Shown here: one piece after another, positions 28,367 through 36,734 of the stretch | Numbering within the stretch: position 1 is the first letter of the stretch | Layout of the letters: every line of letters begins with the position of its first letter | Assembly: GCF_001429785.1 (NCBI RefSeq) | Contig: NZ_LMJF01000013.1 | Location: forward strand, 93,040-157,039 | Source: Lysobacter sp. Root916 | GTDB lineage: Bacteria; Pseudomonadota; Gammaproteobacteria; Xanthomonadales; Xanthomonadaceae | DNA: 64,000 nt | Direction of reading: 5' to 3' | Program-made: the position numbers and the translations under genes | The notes under the pieces: model-generated | The model's input: the letters and a program-made list of their open reading frames with translations, nothing else | What the model was told of the DNA's origin: nothing | Database searches by the model: none

Positions 28367-29971
28367 TCAGGCAGTTACCTGAATAGGGCTCGGCCCGCGC
28401 CGGAACTGGCTCAGACGCAGCTGGGCCAGCACCGCGCGCGCGGCGGTCTCGCCCGATTCGCAGCCGCCTTCCATGAAGCCCTGGGTGTCGAGCGCGCAAT
28501 GCTCGCCGGCGAAATGCAGGCCGCCCACCGACTCGCCCATGGCCCCACGCAGACCGGTCCAATCGCCGGGACGCAGGCAGGCGTAGCTGCCCAGGGTCCA
28601 GGGGTGGCTGGGCCAGTGGAAACGCGCCTCGCGCTGGCCGACGCGCGCCTGCAGCAGGCCGGGGAACACGCGCTCCAAGGCCTCGGTCGCGGCCTGCGCC
28701 TGCTCGCGCGGCGTGCCCTGGCCCAGGTCGATGCCGTGCTGGCCGCCGGTGAAGTTGGTCAGCACGCCGCCACGGCCGGGCTGCTTGCGCGAAGTCTCCC
28801 AACTGGTCTGATAGCTCAGGTCGCTCATCGAGGCGCCGTTGGCGCCGTGCTCGCGCCAGACCCGGCGGTCGTAACCGATCATCAGCTTGGCGTTGCTGCC
28901 GTAGGCCAGGGTATCGATCGCGCGGCGTTTGACCGGCGGCAGGTCGGCCTCGATCGCGACCTGACGCAGCAGGGTGAACGGCAGGGCCAGCACCACCTGC
29001 TTCGCCTGCACCTGGCGCGAGCCGGCGCCGGCGCGGAACGACAGCGTGTAGCCGCCGCGCGCCTGCGCGCGCACCGATTCCAGCACCTGCCCGGTCTCGA
29101 CCGCGTCCTCGAGCTTGCCGCCTAGGCGCTGCACGATCAGGTCGTTGCCGCCGCGCACGTGGAAGCGCTCGTCGCTTTCGCCGAACACCGCGAAGGCGTT
29201 GTCGTCGGTGCCGATGAAGGTCAGCAGGTTCAAGGCCGACTGCGCTTCGATCGCCAGTCCCATCTCGGTGGTGTAGGCCACGTCGATCAGCTTGCGCAGC
29301 CAACCGCCGACCTGGTTCGCATCCAGCCATTGCGCGATCGACAGCGCGTCCAGCACCTGCGCGCCTTGGGCGTCGCGGTAGGTGATGTCGCCGTCGCCCA
29401 GGCGCGCGAGGTCGCGCTCGATCAAGGCGGCGACCGGCACGAAGGCCTCGACCAGTTCGCGCTCGTCGATGCGGCGGCCGTCGAAGTACCAGCGGTCGGT
29501 GCCGGCATCGCCTTCCAGCAAGTCGTCCAGGGCCAGGCCGAGCTCGCCGGCCAGCGCGCGGATGCGCAGATGGTTGCTGTCGATCAATTCGCCGCCCAGT
29601 TCGATCACCTGGCCGTCCGGGAAATGATCGCGCAGGCTCAGCATGCGTCCGCCGACCCGGCCCTGGGCCTCGAACACGCGCACCCGCACGCCGGCCTGGC
29701 GCAGCCGCCAGGCCGCGGTGAGGCCGGCGATGCCGGCCCCGACCACCACCACCTCCTCGTCCGGCGGCAGCAGTGCGCGCGGCGGCGCCTGCGCGCAACC
29801 GGCCAGCACCAGGCCGGCGCCCGCGCCCTGCAGCAGGCGGCGCCGGCGCAGGTCGGTGCGGCGTTCGTCGGCGTAGGCCTGCAGCTCGTCCAGGGGCTGG
29901 CGCGCATGCAGGGACGCGCGCGCGATGCGGGCCGCGCGGCGCAATAAGGAGTACAGGGGCGTGCGGGCCAT
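28367..29971 (-). CDS. Flavin monoamine oxidase family protein, Tat-type lipoprotein
   Basis: A 534-aa FAD-dependent amine oxidase. The dinucleotide-binding motif VVVVGAGIAGLTAAWRLRQAG begins near residue 74, followed by VFEAQGRVGGRM. The C-terminal FAD-contact block is around GGLHFAGEHCALDTQGFMEGG. The N terminus has an unusually long n-region, then four arginines at 42-45, LLQGAGAGLVLAGC and a lipobox cysteine (C59), so export as a folded, lipid-anchored protein by Tat is likely. Relatives oxidise tryptophan, other amino acids or polyamines to imines with H2O2; the substrate is not evident. It is monocistronic, with a terminator at 28222. Exported enzymes of this type can act through hydrogen peroxide, but that is inference. 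Confidence 0.88.
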   Translation of the reverse strand: MARTPLYSLLRRAARIARASLHARQPLDELQAYADERRTDLRRRRLLQGAGAGLVLAGCAQAPPRALLPPDEEVVVVGAGIAGLTAAWRLRQAGVRVRVFEAQGRVGGRMLSLRDHFPDGQVIELGGELIDSNHLRIRALAGELGLALDDLLEGDAGTDRWYFDGRRIDERELVEAFVPVAALIERDLARLGDGDITYRDAQGAQVLDALSIAQWLDANQVGGWLRKLIDVAYTTEMGLAIEAQSALNLLTFIGTDDNAFAVFGESDERFHVRGGNDLIVQRLGGKLEDAVETGQVLESVRAQARGGYTLSFRAGAGSRQVQAKQVVLALPFTLLRQVAIEADLPPVKRRAIDTLAYGSNAKLMIGYDRRVWREHGANGASMSDLSYQTSWETSRKQPGRGGVLTNFTGGQHGIDLGQGTPREQAQAATEALERVFPGLLQARVGQREARFHWPSHPWTLGSYACLRPGDWTGLRGAMGESVGGLHFAGEHCALDTQGFMEGGCESGETAARAVLAQLRLSQFRRGPSPIQVTA

Positions 29972-30067
29972 ACGCGCTTCCTCGTCGGGTTCTGCACTGG
30001 CAACGCAGGCCGGATCGCGTCCAGGCCAGAGACGGTTTCGCCTGTCCTGCGCGACACGGTTCTGTCG

Positions 30068-30096
30068 TTGTTAGGGGTCAACGCATGTTCTATAAC
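30068..30096 (+). promoter_or_regulatory. Sigma-70-type promoter of the effector/immunity unit
   Basis: TTGTTA (30068-30073) and TATAAC (30091-30096) are separated by exactly 17 bases. They lie 34 bases before the immunity gene start. Both boxes match the consensus at four or more positions. This is the clearest promoter-like sequence in the window. Confidence 0.6.
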
Positions 30097-30129
30097 TGGG
30101 AAGTCCCCAGCGTCCAAGGAGGAGACGCC

Positions 30130-30768
30130 ATGCCGCCGCCCCGCCGCACTTCCCCCTTCGCTTCCCTCATCACCTGGTGCGCGCTGCCGCTGAGCAGCCT
30201 CGCCTTGGCCGCCTGCGCGCATGTGTCGCAGAACGAGCCTACAGACAAGACGTCCATCAAGGAGGAATCCATGACCACCACCGCCACCCCCCAGCTCACC
30301 GCCGACGACATCAGCCGGCGCGTGTTGAAGCTGATCGAGGGGCTCAAGTCCAGCGATCAGCTCACCCCCGAATACGTGGAACAGCAGACCGGCCTGGCGA
30401 TCCAGCGCGCGGCCGGCCGCGCCGATTCGTTCGGCACCGGCGCCCAGCTGACCCCGGACTGGGCCTACAACCTGTACGTGACCAAGCCCGACGGCGCCGA
30501 CAGGAACAAGCTGATCTTCGACTTCTCGCGCACCGGCGAGGGCAACGCGCCGATGAGCGCGATCTGCGGCGTCGACTTCAAGCAGTACGCCGAGGCGCTC
30601 AAGGGCATGGGCTTCCAGGACAGCATCAGCTACGGCGAACACGGCCGGGTCGACCACTACCGGTTCCAGCGTCCGACGCTGTCGCTGGAGGTCTATATCG
30701 AGGGCGAATCCAGCGAAACGCCGGAGAAGACCACCCACCACTGCGTGAAGATGATCACGGTCGAGTAA
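30130..30768 (+). CDS. Predicted periplasmic lipoprotein immunity protein (X-Tfi) for the downstream T4SS effector
   Basis: A 212-aa protein. Residues 1-29 form a lipoprotein signal: a basic start, hydrophobic core and lipobox LAAC with C29 followed by Ala, so outer membrane sorting is expected. The mature domain (about 50-212) has no recognised enzyme motif. The ATG at 30130 has AAGGAGGAG five bases upstream and a good promoter before it. A second in-frame ATG at 30271 (Met48) also has a consensus AAGGAGGA site, so a shorter 165-aa cytosolic form is possible. The gene ends 15 bases before the XVIPCD effector gene. Known X-Tfi immunity proteins are commonly lipoproteins encoded directly upstream of their effector, which is the basis of this call. 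Function is inferred from context. Confidence 0.72.
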   Translation: MPPPRRTSPFASLITWCALPLSSLALAACAHVSQNEPTDKTSIKEESMTTTATPQLTADDISRRVLKLIEGLKSSDQLTPEYVEQQTGLAIQRAAGRADSFGTGAQLTPDWAYNLYVTKPDGADRNKLIFDFSRTGEGNAPMSAICGVDFKQYAEALKGMGFQDSISYGEHGRVDHYRFQRPTLSLEVYIEGESSETPEKTTHHCVKMITVE

Positions 30769-30783
30769 GGGAAGGATCCCGTC

Positions 30784-32217
30784 ATGCCTATCAGTGCAGA
30801 TCTGCAGAAACTCATCGACGATTTCGGCAAGCAGTCCGGCGTCAGCGCCGAAGCCGTCACGAACCTCACCGCCACGATCAACGGCTCGCCGGCCCTGATG
30901 GCGCAGCTCAACGACGTCGTCACCAAGGGCCACCTGAAGGGCTTCGCCGCGCTGACCGACCCGCACGCCGGCGGCGCCTACCGCAGCGGCGACCAGACCA
31001 TGCTGCTGCCGATCAAGGGCCTGGAGAACGCGCCCGGCGGCAGCTACAACGCCGGCAACATGACCTTCGTGCTCGGCCACGAAGTGCAGCACGGTTACTT
31101 CCGCACCGATCGCGCCACCGCCCTGTCGACCTTCGCCACCGAAGCCACGGCGATGGCCAAGAGCCCTGCCTCGGTGCACGACTACACCACGATCGTCGGC
31201 AAGATGATCCAGACCAACCGCGACGACGAGGCCAAGGCCCACATCGCCGGCTGGAACGCGCTGGTCGGCAACGTGCGTCAGGCCAAGCCCACCGCCACGC
31301 TCGAGGACGTCTACCTGAAATCGCCCGGCCGCGCCGGAGACTTCATCAACCGCAGCGGCACCGCACCCAACTTCACCTATGCCATGAAGCCCGACCTCAC
31401 CGTCGGCGCCGACCTGTCGATGGCGCAAAGCGCCGACAACATCAAGGCGATGGGCAAGTACTACTTCGACATGCCCGGCTCGCAGGCGCGTCTGGGTCAC
31501 AACGGCAATTCCGACTACGCCAACTACTACGGCGCCAGCTACGTCAGCTACATCAGCCAGCTCGAGCACGCGCACGGCAAGACCGCCGACGGCAGCAAGC
31601 CGGCGGTGCATCTGAACATGACCCAGCTCAAGCTCAACGAGAGCCTGATGGAGCAGAACGGCATCGACCTGGGCGCGAATTCGGCTGGGCGCCAGGCCTA
31701 TGTCGATACCAGCACCAGCACGCCCAAGCCGGGTCACTTCGACCACACCAAGACCACCCACACGGCAGTGCCGATCAACTCGCCGCTGGAGAAGCTGCTG
31801 GAGGACACGCATTCGCACATCCGCGTCGATCCGCGCAGCGCCGAGCATGCCGACCACAAGCTGTTCACCGGCATCCGCGACAAGGTCGAAGGCGAGTTCG
31901 CGCGCCACGGCCGCAGCATGTCCGAGGGCGATCTGGACCGCATCGCCGCCGGCATGACCGTGGAAGGCAAGCGCAACGGCATCACCAGCCCCGACCATGT
32001 CGCCCTCAGCGTCGACCCGGTGACCAAGGAAGTCGGCAAGACCGCGTTCCTGGTCCAGGGCGGGCTCAGCGACCCGGCCCATGTGCGCGTCGGCGTGCCC
32101 ACCGACAAGGCGCCGTCGGCCGAGGAATCCTTCCGCCAGCTCGACGCGCTCAACCAGGGCCAGACCCCGGCCCAGCCGGCGCCGCTGAAGGAACAGCGCC
32201 AGGCGCAGTCGATGTAA
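30784..32217 (+). CDS. Type IV secretion effector (X-Tfe) with HExxH metallopeptidase-like domain and C-terminal XVIPCD
   Basis: A 477-aa protein without a signal peptide. The N-terminal half carries FVLGHEVQHGYF with HExxH at residues 99-103. Acidic E149 in a RDDEAKAHIAGWN block about 46 residues later could be the third zinc ligand. The C-terminal part (about 354-470) fits the Xanthomonas VirD4-interacting conserved domain: HADHKLFTGIRDKV, then a GITSPDHVALSVDPVTKEVG block, AFLVQG, DPAHVRVGVPTDKA, SAEESFRQLDALN and a Gln-rich tail. XVIPCD binds the VirD4 coupling protein and directs transfer into rival bacteria. A zinc peptidase or wall/periplasm-acting hydrolase is inferred from HExxH and from the lipoprotein encoded upstream. 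No VirB/D4 genes lie in the window, so the secretion system must be encoded elsewhere. Confidence 0.85.
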   Translation: MPISADLQKLIDDFGKQSGVSAEAVTNLTATINGSPALMAQLNDVVTKGHLKGFAALTDPHAGGAYRSGDQTMLLPIKGLENAPGGSYNAGNMTFVLGHEVQHGYFRTDRATALSTFATEATAMAKSPASVHDYTTIVGKMIQTNRDDEAKAHIAGWNALVGNVRQAKPTATLEDVYLKSPGRAGDFINRSGTAPNFTYAMKPDLTVGADLSMAQSADNIKAMGKYYFDMPGSQARLGHNGNSDYANYYGASYVSYISQLEHAHGKTADGSKPAVHLNMTQLKLNESLMEQNGIDLGANSAGRQAYVDTSTSTPKPGHFDHTKTTHTAVPINSPLEKLLEDTHSHIRVDPRSAEHADHKLFTGIRDKVEGEFARHGRSMSEGDLDRIAAGMTVEGKRNGITSPDHVALSVDPVTKEVGKTAFLVQGGLSDPAHVRVGVPTDKAPSAEESFRQLDALNQGQTPAQPAPLKEQRQAQSM

Positions 32218-32505
32218 GGCGGACCGACCGTCCGTCGGTGCCACGGCATCGGCGGTCGGCGCGGCGGGGACGCGCGCCTGCGCGTTCCCGACGTTCTCCG
32301 CTCGCTGCGCATCGCCCGCGCGCGACGCGCCTGCGCGTGAGTGCGCGGCGAATCCCGCGATTCCGCTCGCGCGGCGCGTCACCGATTGCGGCGGCGCAGC
32401 ACCCGCGCGCACGCAAGCGCGTCGCCAATACACGCCAGTGCGCGGGTTCACGGCCGGCTATATGCTCGGATGGCACATCCACTCCGCCATCAGGAGCACC
32501 GACGC

Positions 32506-34524
32506 ATGGAACGCATTTCCCTGGACTCGATTCCGGGCCTCGGCCGCGCGCGGCGCGAGCGCAAGGCCACCGCCCTGCCCTTACTCTGCCTGCTCGCATT
32601 CGCGCCGCTCGCAACGGCGCAGGACACCGCGCCGGACGAACGCGATCTCGATCAGCCGGTGATGGCGCGCATGCTGCGCTCCGGCGACGCCGCCAAACCG
32701 CTGCTGAGCCTGACGCCCAAGGGCGCGCAGCCGCTGGACACCCACGAAGCCCAGCTGGACCTGCGTATCGTCTATACCCGTTCGCGAATCTGGAACCCCG
32801 AGAGCCAGCGCTACGACGAGGTCAACCTGCGCTCCTACCAAAGCCCGGGCACCCATCCTGACGTGCCTTTCGTGGCGCCGACCATCGTGACTTCGCCCGG
32901 CGAGACCGTGCGCATCCGCCTGGACAACAGCCTGCCCGAGCAGAAGGACTGCGCGCACTCCGACATCAACATCCCGCACTGCTTCAACTCCACCAACCTG
33001 CATTCGCACGGCCTGTGGGTCAGCCCGACCGGCAACAGCGACAACGTGCTGCTGACGCTGCGACCGGGCGTGAAGTTCGAGTACGAATACAACCTGCCCG
33101 CCGACCATCCGGCCGGCACCTACTGGTATCACCCGCATCTGCACGGCTCGACCGCGCTGCAGGTGTCCAGCGGCATGGCCGGCGCGCTGCTGGTGCGCGG
33201 CAACCGCCTGCCCGCGCCGGGCCGCACCGGCGATCTCGACACCCTGCTGCGCGAGCCCGACGGCAGCGCCCTGCCCGAGCGCGTGCTGCTGTTCCAGCAG
33301 GTCGCCTACGCCTGTCGCGACAAGGCCACCGGCAAGATCAAGGTGCGCAAGAACGCCGCCGGCGAGACCGTGGCCTGGGTCTGCGACCCCGGCGATGTCG
33401 GCGAGATCGAAGGCTACGACCAGTTCGGCTTCGAGCCCGGCGCCAAGATCGACACCTGGGTGCAGTCCGGGCGCCACACCAGCATCAACGGCGACGTGCT
33501 GCCGACCTTCACCGGCCTGGTCGCCGGCCGCATCGAGCGCTGGCGCTTGCTGCACGCGGGCGTGCGCGACACCATCAACCTGCAGCTGCGCGAACTGCGC
33601 GCCAACCCCGGCAGCCTGGAAGGCCTGTCCGGCACCGCGCTGGACAACTGGGTCGCGCGCAATTGCACCGGCCCGGTGGTGCCGCAGTTCGAGGTCGCAG
33701 CCGATGGCCTCAGCCATGCGCGCGCGATCGAGAAAGCGGAGAACGTGTTGCAGCCGGGCTATCGCAGCGACGCCCTGGTCGTGTTCCCCAAGGCCGGCCA
33801 GTACTGCGTGATCGACGCCGCCGCGCCGGCCAGCGCCAGCATCCTCAACGCCGCCGAGGACCGCCAGCTGCTGGGCGTGGCCACCGTGGCCGCGGGCAGC
33901 GGCGCGCCGATCGCGCAGTTGCGGCCCTACGTAACCGATCGCCTGGTCGCGGCCGCCGAAACCCAGATGCCGACCGACCTGCGCGCCGGCATCGTCGCGG
34001 CGCTGCGCGACGGCCTGCGCCTGGACGCGTTCGTGCCGCACCCGGATATCGGCGACGGCGAACTCACCGGCAAGCAGGACCTGGTGTTCAACATCGACGG
34101 CAGCCGGATCCCGAACGTATACATGGTCGACGGCTACCCCTACGACCCGAGCAAATCGCGCGACCTGATCCTGGGCAACGTCGAGGAATGGGAACTGCGC
34201 TCGGAGCTCGGCGGCCATCCCTTCCACATCCACGTCAATCCGTTCCAGGTCTCGCGCATCCTCGACCCGCAGGGCCAGGACGTCAGCGTCAGCGGCGAGA
34301 AGAACGACCCGCAATATGCCAACACCAAGGGCACCTGGAAGGACACCCTGTTCGTGAAGAAGGGCTATCGCGTGTTCGTGCGCACTCGCTACCAGCGCTA
34401 CATCGGCGAGTATGTTCTGCATTGCCACATCCTCGAACACGAGGACCAGGGCATGATGCAGAACGTGCGCGTGCTGGTGCCCGACGGCAAGGGCGGCGGG
34501 ATCGACAGCAGCCGGCATCATTGA
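32506..34524 (+). CDS. Multicopper oxidase family protein
   Basis: A 672-aa exported cupredoxin-repeat protein. The signal peptide region (about residues 20-38) ends at LATAQ. All four copper-binding motifs are visible: NLHSHGLWVSP and GTYWYHPHLHG in the first domain, HPFHIHVNPF and YVLHCHILEHEDQGM in the last, so the T1 and trinuclear copper sites look intact. Family members oxidise phenols, Cu(I) or Mn(II) and reduce O2 to water. Two Cys-containing insertions are present between the domains. The ATG at 32506 is chosen because AGGAG precedes it and the signal peptide starts there; an upstream extension is arginine-rich and unlikely. No copper-resistance genes flank it, so its substrate is open. 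Confidence 0.92.
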   Translation: MERISLDSIPGLGRARRERKATALPLLCLLAFAPLATAQDTAPDERDLDQPVMARMLRSGDAAKPLLSLTPKGAQPLDTHEAQLDLRIVYTRSRIWNPESQRYDEVNLRSYQSPGTHPDVPFVAPTIVTSPGETVRIRLDNSLPEQKDCAHSDINIPHCFNSTNLHSHGLWVSPTGNSDNVLLTLRPGVKFEYEYNLPADHPAGTYWYHPHLHGSTALQVSSGMAGALLVRGNRLPAPGRTGDLDTLLREPDGSALPERVLLFQQVAYACRDKATGKIKVRKNAAGETVAWVCDPGDVGEIEGYDQFGFEPGAKIDTWVQSGRHTSINGDVLPTFTGLVAGRIERWRLLHAGVRDTINLQLRELRANPGSLEGLSGTALDNWVARNCTGPVVPQFEVAADGLSHARAIEKAENVLQPGYRSDALVVFPKAGQYCVIDAAAPASASILNAAEDRQLLGVATVAAGSGAPIAQLRPYVTDRLVAAAETQMPTDLRAGIVAALRDGLRLDAFVPHPDIGDGELTGKQDLVFNIDGSRIPNVYMVDGYPYDPSKSRDLILGNVEEWELRSELGGHPFHIHVNPFQVSRILDPQGQDVSVSGEKNDPQYANTKGTWKDTLFVKKGYRVFVRTRYQRYIGEYVLHCHILEHEDQGMMQNVRVLVPDGKGGGIDSSRHH

Positions 34525-34536
34525 GGCTAGGCGCCC

Positions 34537-34802
34537 GTAGGGTGCGGTGGCAACCGCACGGGCGCGGTTCCGGTGCATGGCGATGATGCGGTTCGCCTAC
34601 GCTCACCACATCCTACGAACGCGGTGCGCTTGTTTCGGCGCAAGTCGTAGGGTGCGGTGGCAACCGCACCGGCGCGGGGGTTCGATGCATGGCGATGATG
34701 CGGTTCGCCTATGGCTCACCGCATCCTACGAACGCGGTGCGCTTGTTTCGACGCATGCCCTAGGGTGCGGTGGCCACCGCACCGGCGCGCACTTCGATGC
34801 AT
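34537..34802 (+). repeat. Tandem repeat of about 110 bp (two full units and a partial third)
   Basis: It fills most of the 353-base gap after the multicopper oxidase gene. Units begin with GTAGGGTGCGGTGGCAACCG at 34537 and 34647, and with a variant at 34760, so periods are 110 and 113 bases. Each full unit also contains a family C dyad (GATGCGGTTCGCC...CTCACCRCATCCTACGAAC). No gene is supported here. Confidence 0.85.
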
Positions 34803-34814
34803 CGAGATGGCCGC

Positions 34815-34848
34815 GAATGCACGACCCGCGGTGCGGGCCGTGCATTCG
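34815..34848. terminator. Strong hairpin, possible transcript end of the M4 peptidase gene
   Basis: GAATGCACG(A)CCCGC pairs with GCGGG(C)CGTGCATTC around a short loop, only 29 bases beyond the M4 peptidase stop codon. No T-run follows on either strand, so intrinsic termination is uncertain. It could instead be a 3'-end stabiliser. Confidence 0.4.
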
Positions 34849-34877
34849 TTACGACGATGCTCAGCGGTGGCGATCGA

Positions 34878-36470
34878 TCAGGGAACGCTGACCGCGGACC
34901 ACGCCCGCGCGACCGTCTGCTGCTCGATCGAATTCACGCCGTACAACTCACCGGCGGCCTCGATGCTGGCCAACTTGGCGTGCGGGTAATTGCTGTGCGA
35001 CAACAGCTTGGCGGTCAGGGTGCGGTACCAGATCTTGGCGGCCTTTTCGCGGCCGATGCCCACCAGGGTGGTATCGCCATTGCAGACCAGTTGCGCCGGC
35101 GTCAGCTCCGGGCTGGTGGGAGGAGCGACCGCGCCCTCGGCCAGCAGATAGAAAAAGCGGTTGCCCACGCCGGAGGCCGCATGCGGGTCGTGCGCCGCCA
35201 CCCCGGGCTGGAACCCGCCTGCCGGCCAGCAATTGAACGAATGGCCGTCATAGGCCGGGTAGTACATCCAGCGGAAGGGGTACCTGTTGTCGCGGACTTG
35301 TTCGCTGACCAGATAGTCGGGCGGATCCAAGGCGTTGTTGGTGTGGAACTCGACCATCGTGCCCATGATGTCCGAGGAGGCCTCGTTCAAGCCGCCCGGA
35401 TCGCCGGCATAAACCAGTTTGGCGGTGCTCATCGTCACGCCATGGGTGAACTCATGGCCGATGAAATCCAGCGAGGCGATCGGGCCGATTCCGGCGGCCG
35501 CATTGCCGTAGCCGAGATACATGATGTCGTTGTACCACTGGCCCTGGACGCCGCCAGACGGAGGCCCGAAGTCCACGTTGGCGTACACCTTCATGCCCAC
35601 GCTGTTGTTGGCATGGCCCCAGCGGCCGTGCACATCGCGGTAGTAGTCCCAGGTCATCGCCAGCGCGTAGTGGGCATCGGCGCCGATGGAGTTTGCGTTG
35701 TTCGTGGTGTGATCGCCCCAGATGCCGTGCAGACCGGGGAAGATCGTTGCCTTCTTGTAGAAGTTCGCGTCGACGAAATTGCGACGGCCATCGAGCACGT
35801 GGTTGCCGCCACGGGTGTGGTCGTACAGCTGCCACGTGGTTCCGGTCAGGTCCACCGGGAAGACCACCTGTCCGTGTCGTAAGGTCTTGCCGACGCCGTA
35901 AGCGTGCCCGGTCATGATCTGACTGTGAGCGGCGAGCAACTTGCCGTTCTTGGCATCGATGTAATAGATCACGTCGTGTCGTTCGTCCAGCAACTGCACC
36001 TGATAGGCCAGCGCCGGTTTACCGCGCCCCGCGTACACCACCAGGCGATGGTCGGCGATGGCCTTCACCGTGCCCGGGAAATGCACGCCGGCTTCGATCG
36101 CCGCCTCCTCGGCGCTCAGGGTGGGGACCAGCAAGGGACGCTCCAGCCCGCGCAGCATCTGCATCACGCCTTTGAGCGCGCCGCGCCGGTTCTTCACCAC
36201 CACATCGCCGCCGATGACCGGCAGGCCGCGATAACTGCGGTCCATGCGCAGGTGTTCGGTACCGTCGGGATCGGTGATCACGCTGCGAACGGTGAAATCG
36301 TCCCCCGCGTTCCGGCTGAGCAGGGTTTTGCCCAGCGGACTGGAGAGCAGCTGATTGACGCGCGCCGTCTGCGCGGCATGGGCGGCGTCGGCGGCATGAG
36401 CGCCGACCGAGGCCGAGACCGCGAGCGCGGCTGAAATGCCAGCGGCCAGCAAGCGCAATGTCTTATGCAT
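34878..36470 (-). CDS. Secreted M4 family metallopeptidase (thermolysin-like)
   Basis: A 530-aa exported zinc protease. A signal peptide (cleavage near residue 27, AHA) is followed by an FTP/PepSY propeptide (about 40-185), which acts as chaperone and inhibitor and is removed on activation. The catalytic domain has HEFTH at 339-343 and GLNEASSD, which supplies the third ligand (E363). A later DPHAASGVGNRFF holds the transition-state histidine. It lacks the C-terminal P-domain seen in some secreted relatives. The region upstream of the start is distinctly AT-rich. Secreted M4 enzymes fit the extracellular lytic lifestyle also suggested by the S8 protease. Confidence 0.94.
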   Translation of the reverse strand: MHKTLRLLAAGISAALAVSASVGAHAADAAHAAQTARVNQLLSSPLGKTLLSRNAGDDFTVRSVITDPDGTEHLRMDRSYRGLPVIGGDVVVKNRRGALKGVMQMLRGLERPLLVPTLSAEEAAIEAGVHFPGTVKAIADHRLVVYAGRGKPALAYQVQLLDERHDVIYYIDAKNGKLLAAHSQIMTGHAYGVGKTLRHGQVVFPVDLTGTTWQLYDHTRGGNHVLDGRRNFVDANFYKKATIFPGLHGIWGDHTTNNANSIGADAHYALAMTWDYYRDVHGRWGHANNSVGMKVYANVDFGPPSGGVQGQWYNDIMYLGYGNAAAGIGPIASLDFIGHEFTHGVTMSTAKLVYAGDPGGLNEASSDIMGTMVEFHTNNALDPPDYLVSEQVRDNRYPFRWMYYPAYDGHSFNCWPAGGFQPGVAAHDPHAASGVGNRFFYLLAEGAVAPPTSPELTPAQLVCNGDTTLVGIGREKAAKIWYRTLTAKLLSHSNYPHAKLASIEAAGELYGVNSIEQQTVARAWSAVSVP

Positions 36471-36539
36471 GGAACCCCCTGTCTTGGGTGGAGGAGCATC
36501 GTGAGCCCCTATCGGGACACCCCCACCCTAACCATCTCG

Positions 36540-36650
36540 GGTTCTCCGATCTATAGGTATTTGTCCTTATTTGAAATATATTTTCTTTATCGGAAACATA
36601 GCTTCCACGCCCGCTTCTTGCTATCTAATTGATTTTTAAGATTAATCCCA
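36540..36650 (-). promoter_or_regulatory. AT-rich leader/promoter region upstream of the M4 peptidase gene
   Basis: About 110 bases with far lower GC than the surroundings (for example TTATTTGAAATATATTTTC near 36570). It lies upstream of the M4 peptidase and downstream of the lipase-like gene. Such an AT-rich block may hold the promoter and binding sites for global regulators. No exact boxes are proposed. Confidence 0.35.
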
Positions 36651-36734
36651 ACAGGCGACGCCAGTCGACAGCAAAGCGAGAGGTGACGCAGGGCTGCCGG
36701 CGGCCCGCACGCCGCTGCGATGCTCGCCGCAGAC

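Noticed and set aside
29638..32451. 937-residue open frame on the minus strand across the effector genes
   Set aside because: It runs antisense through the amine oxidase start region and the effector/immunity pair without any domain. It is explained by GC-biased codon use on the other strand.
32581..34578. 665-residue open frame opposite the multicopper oxidase
   Set aside because: The sense strand has all four copper motifs. The antisense frame is low-complexity.
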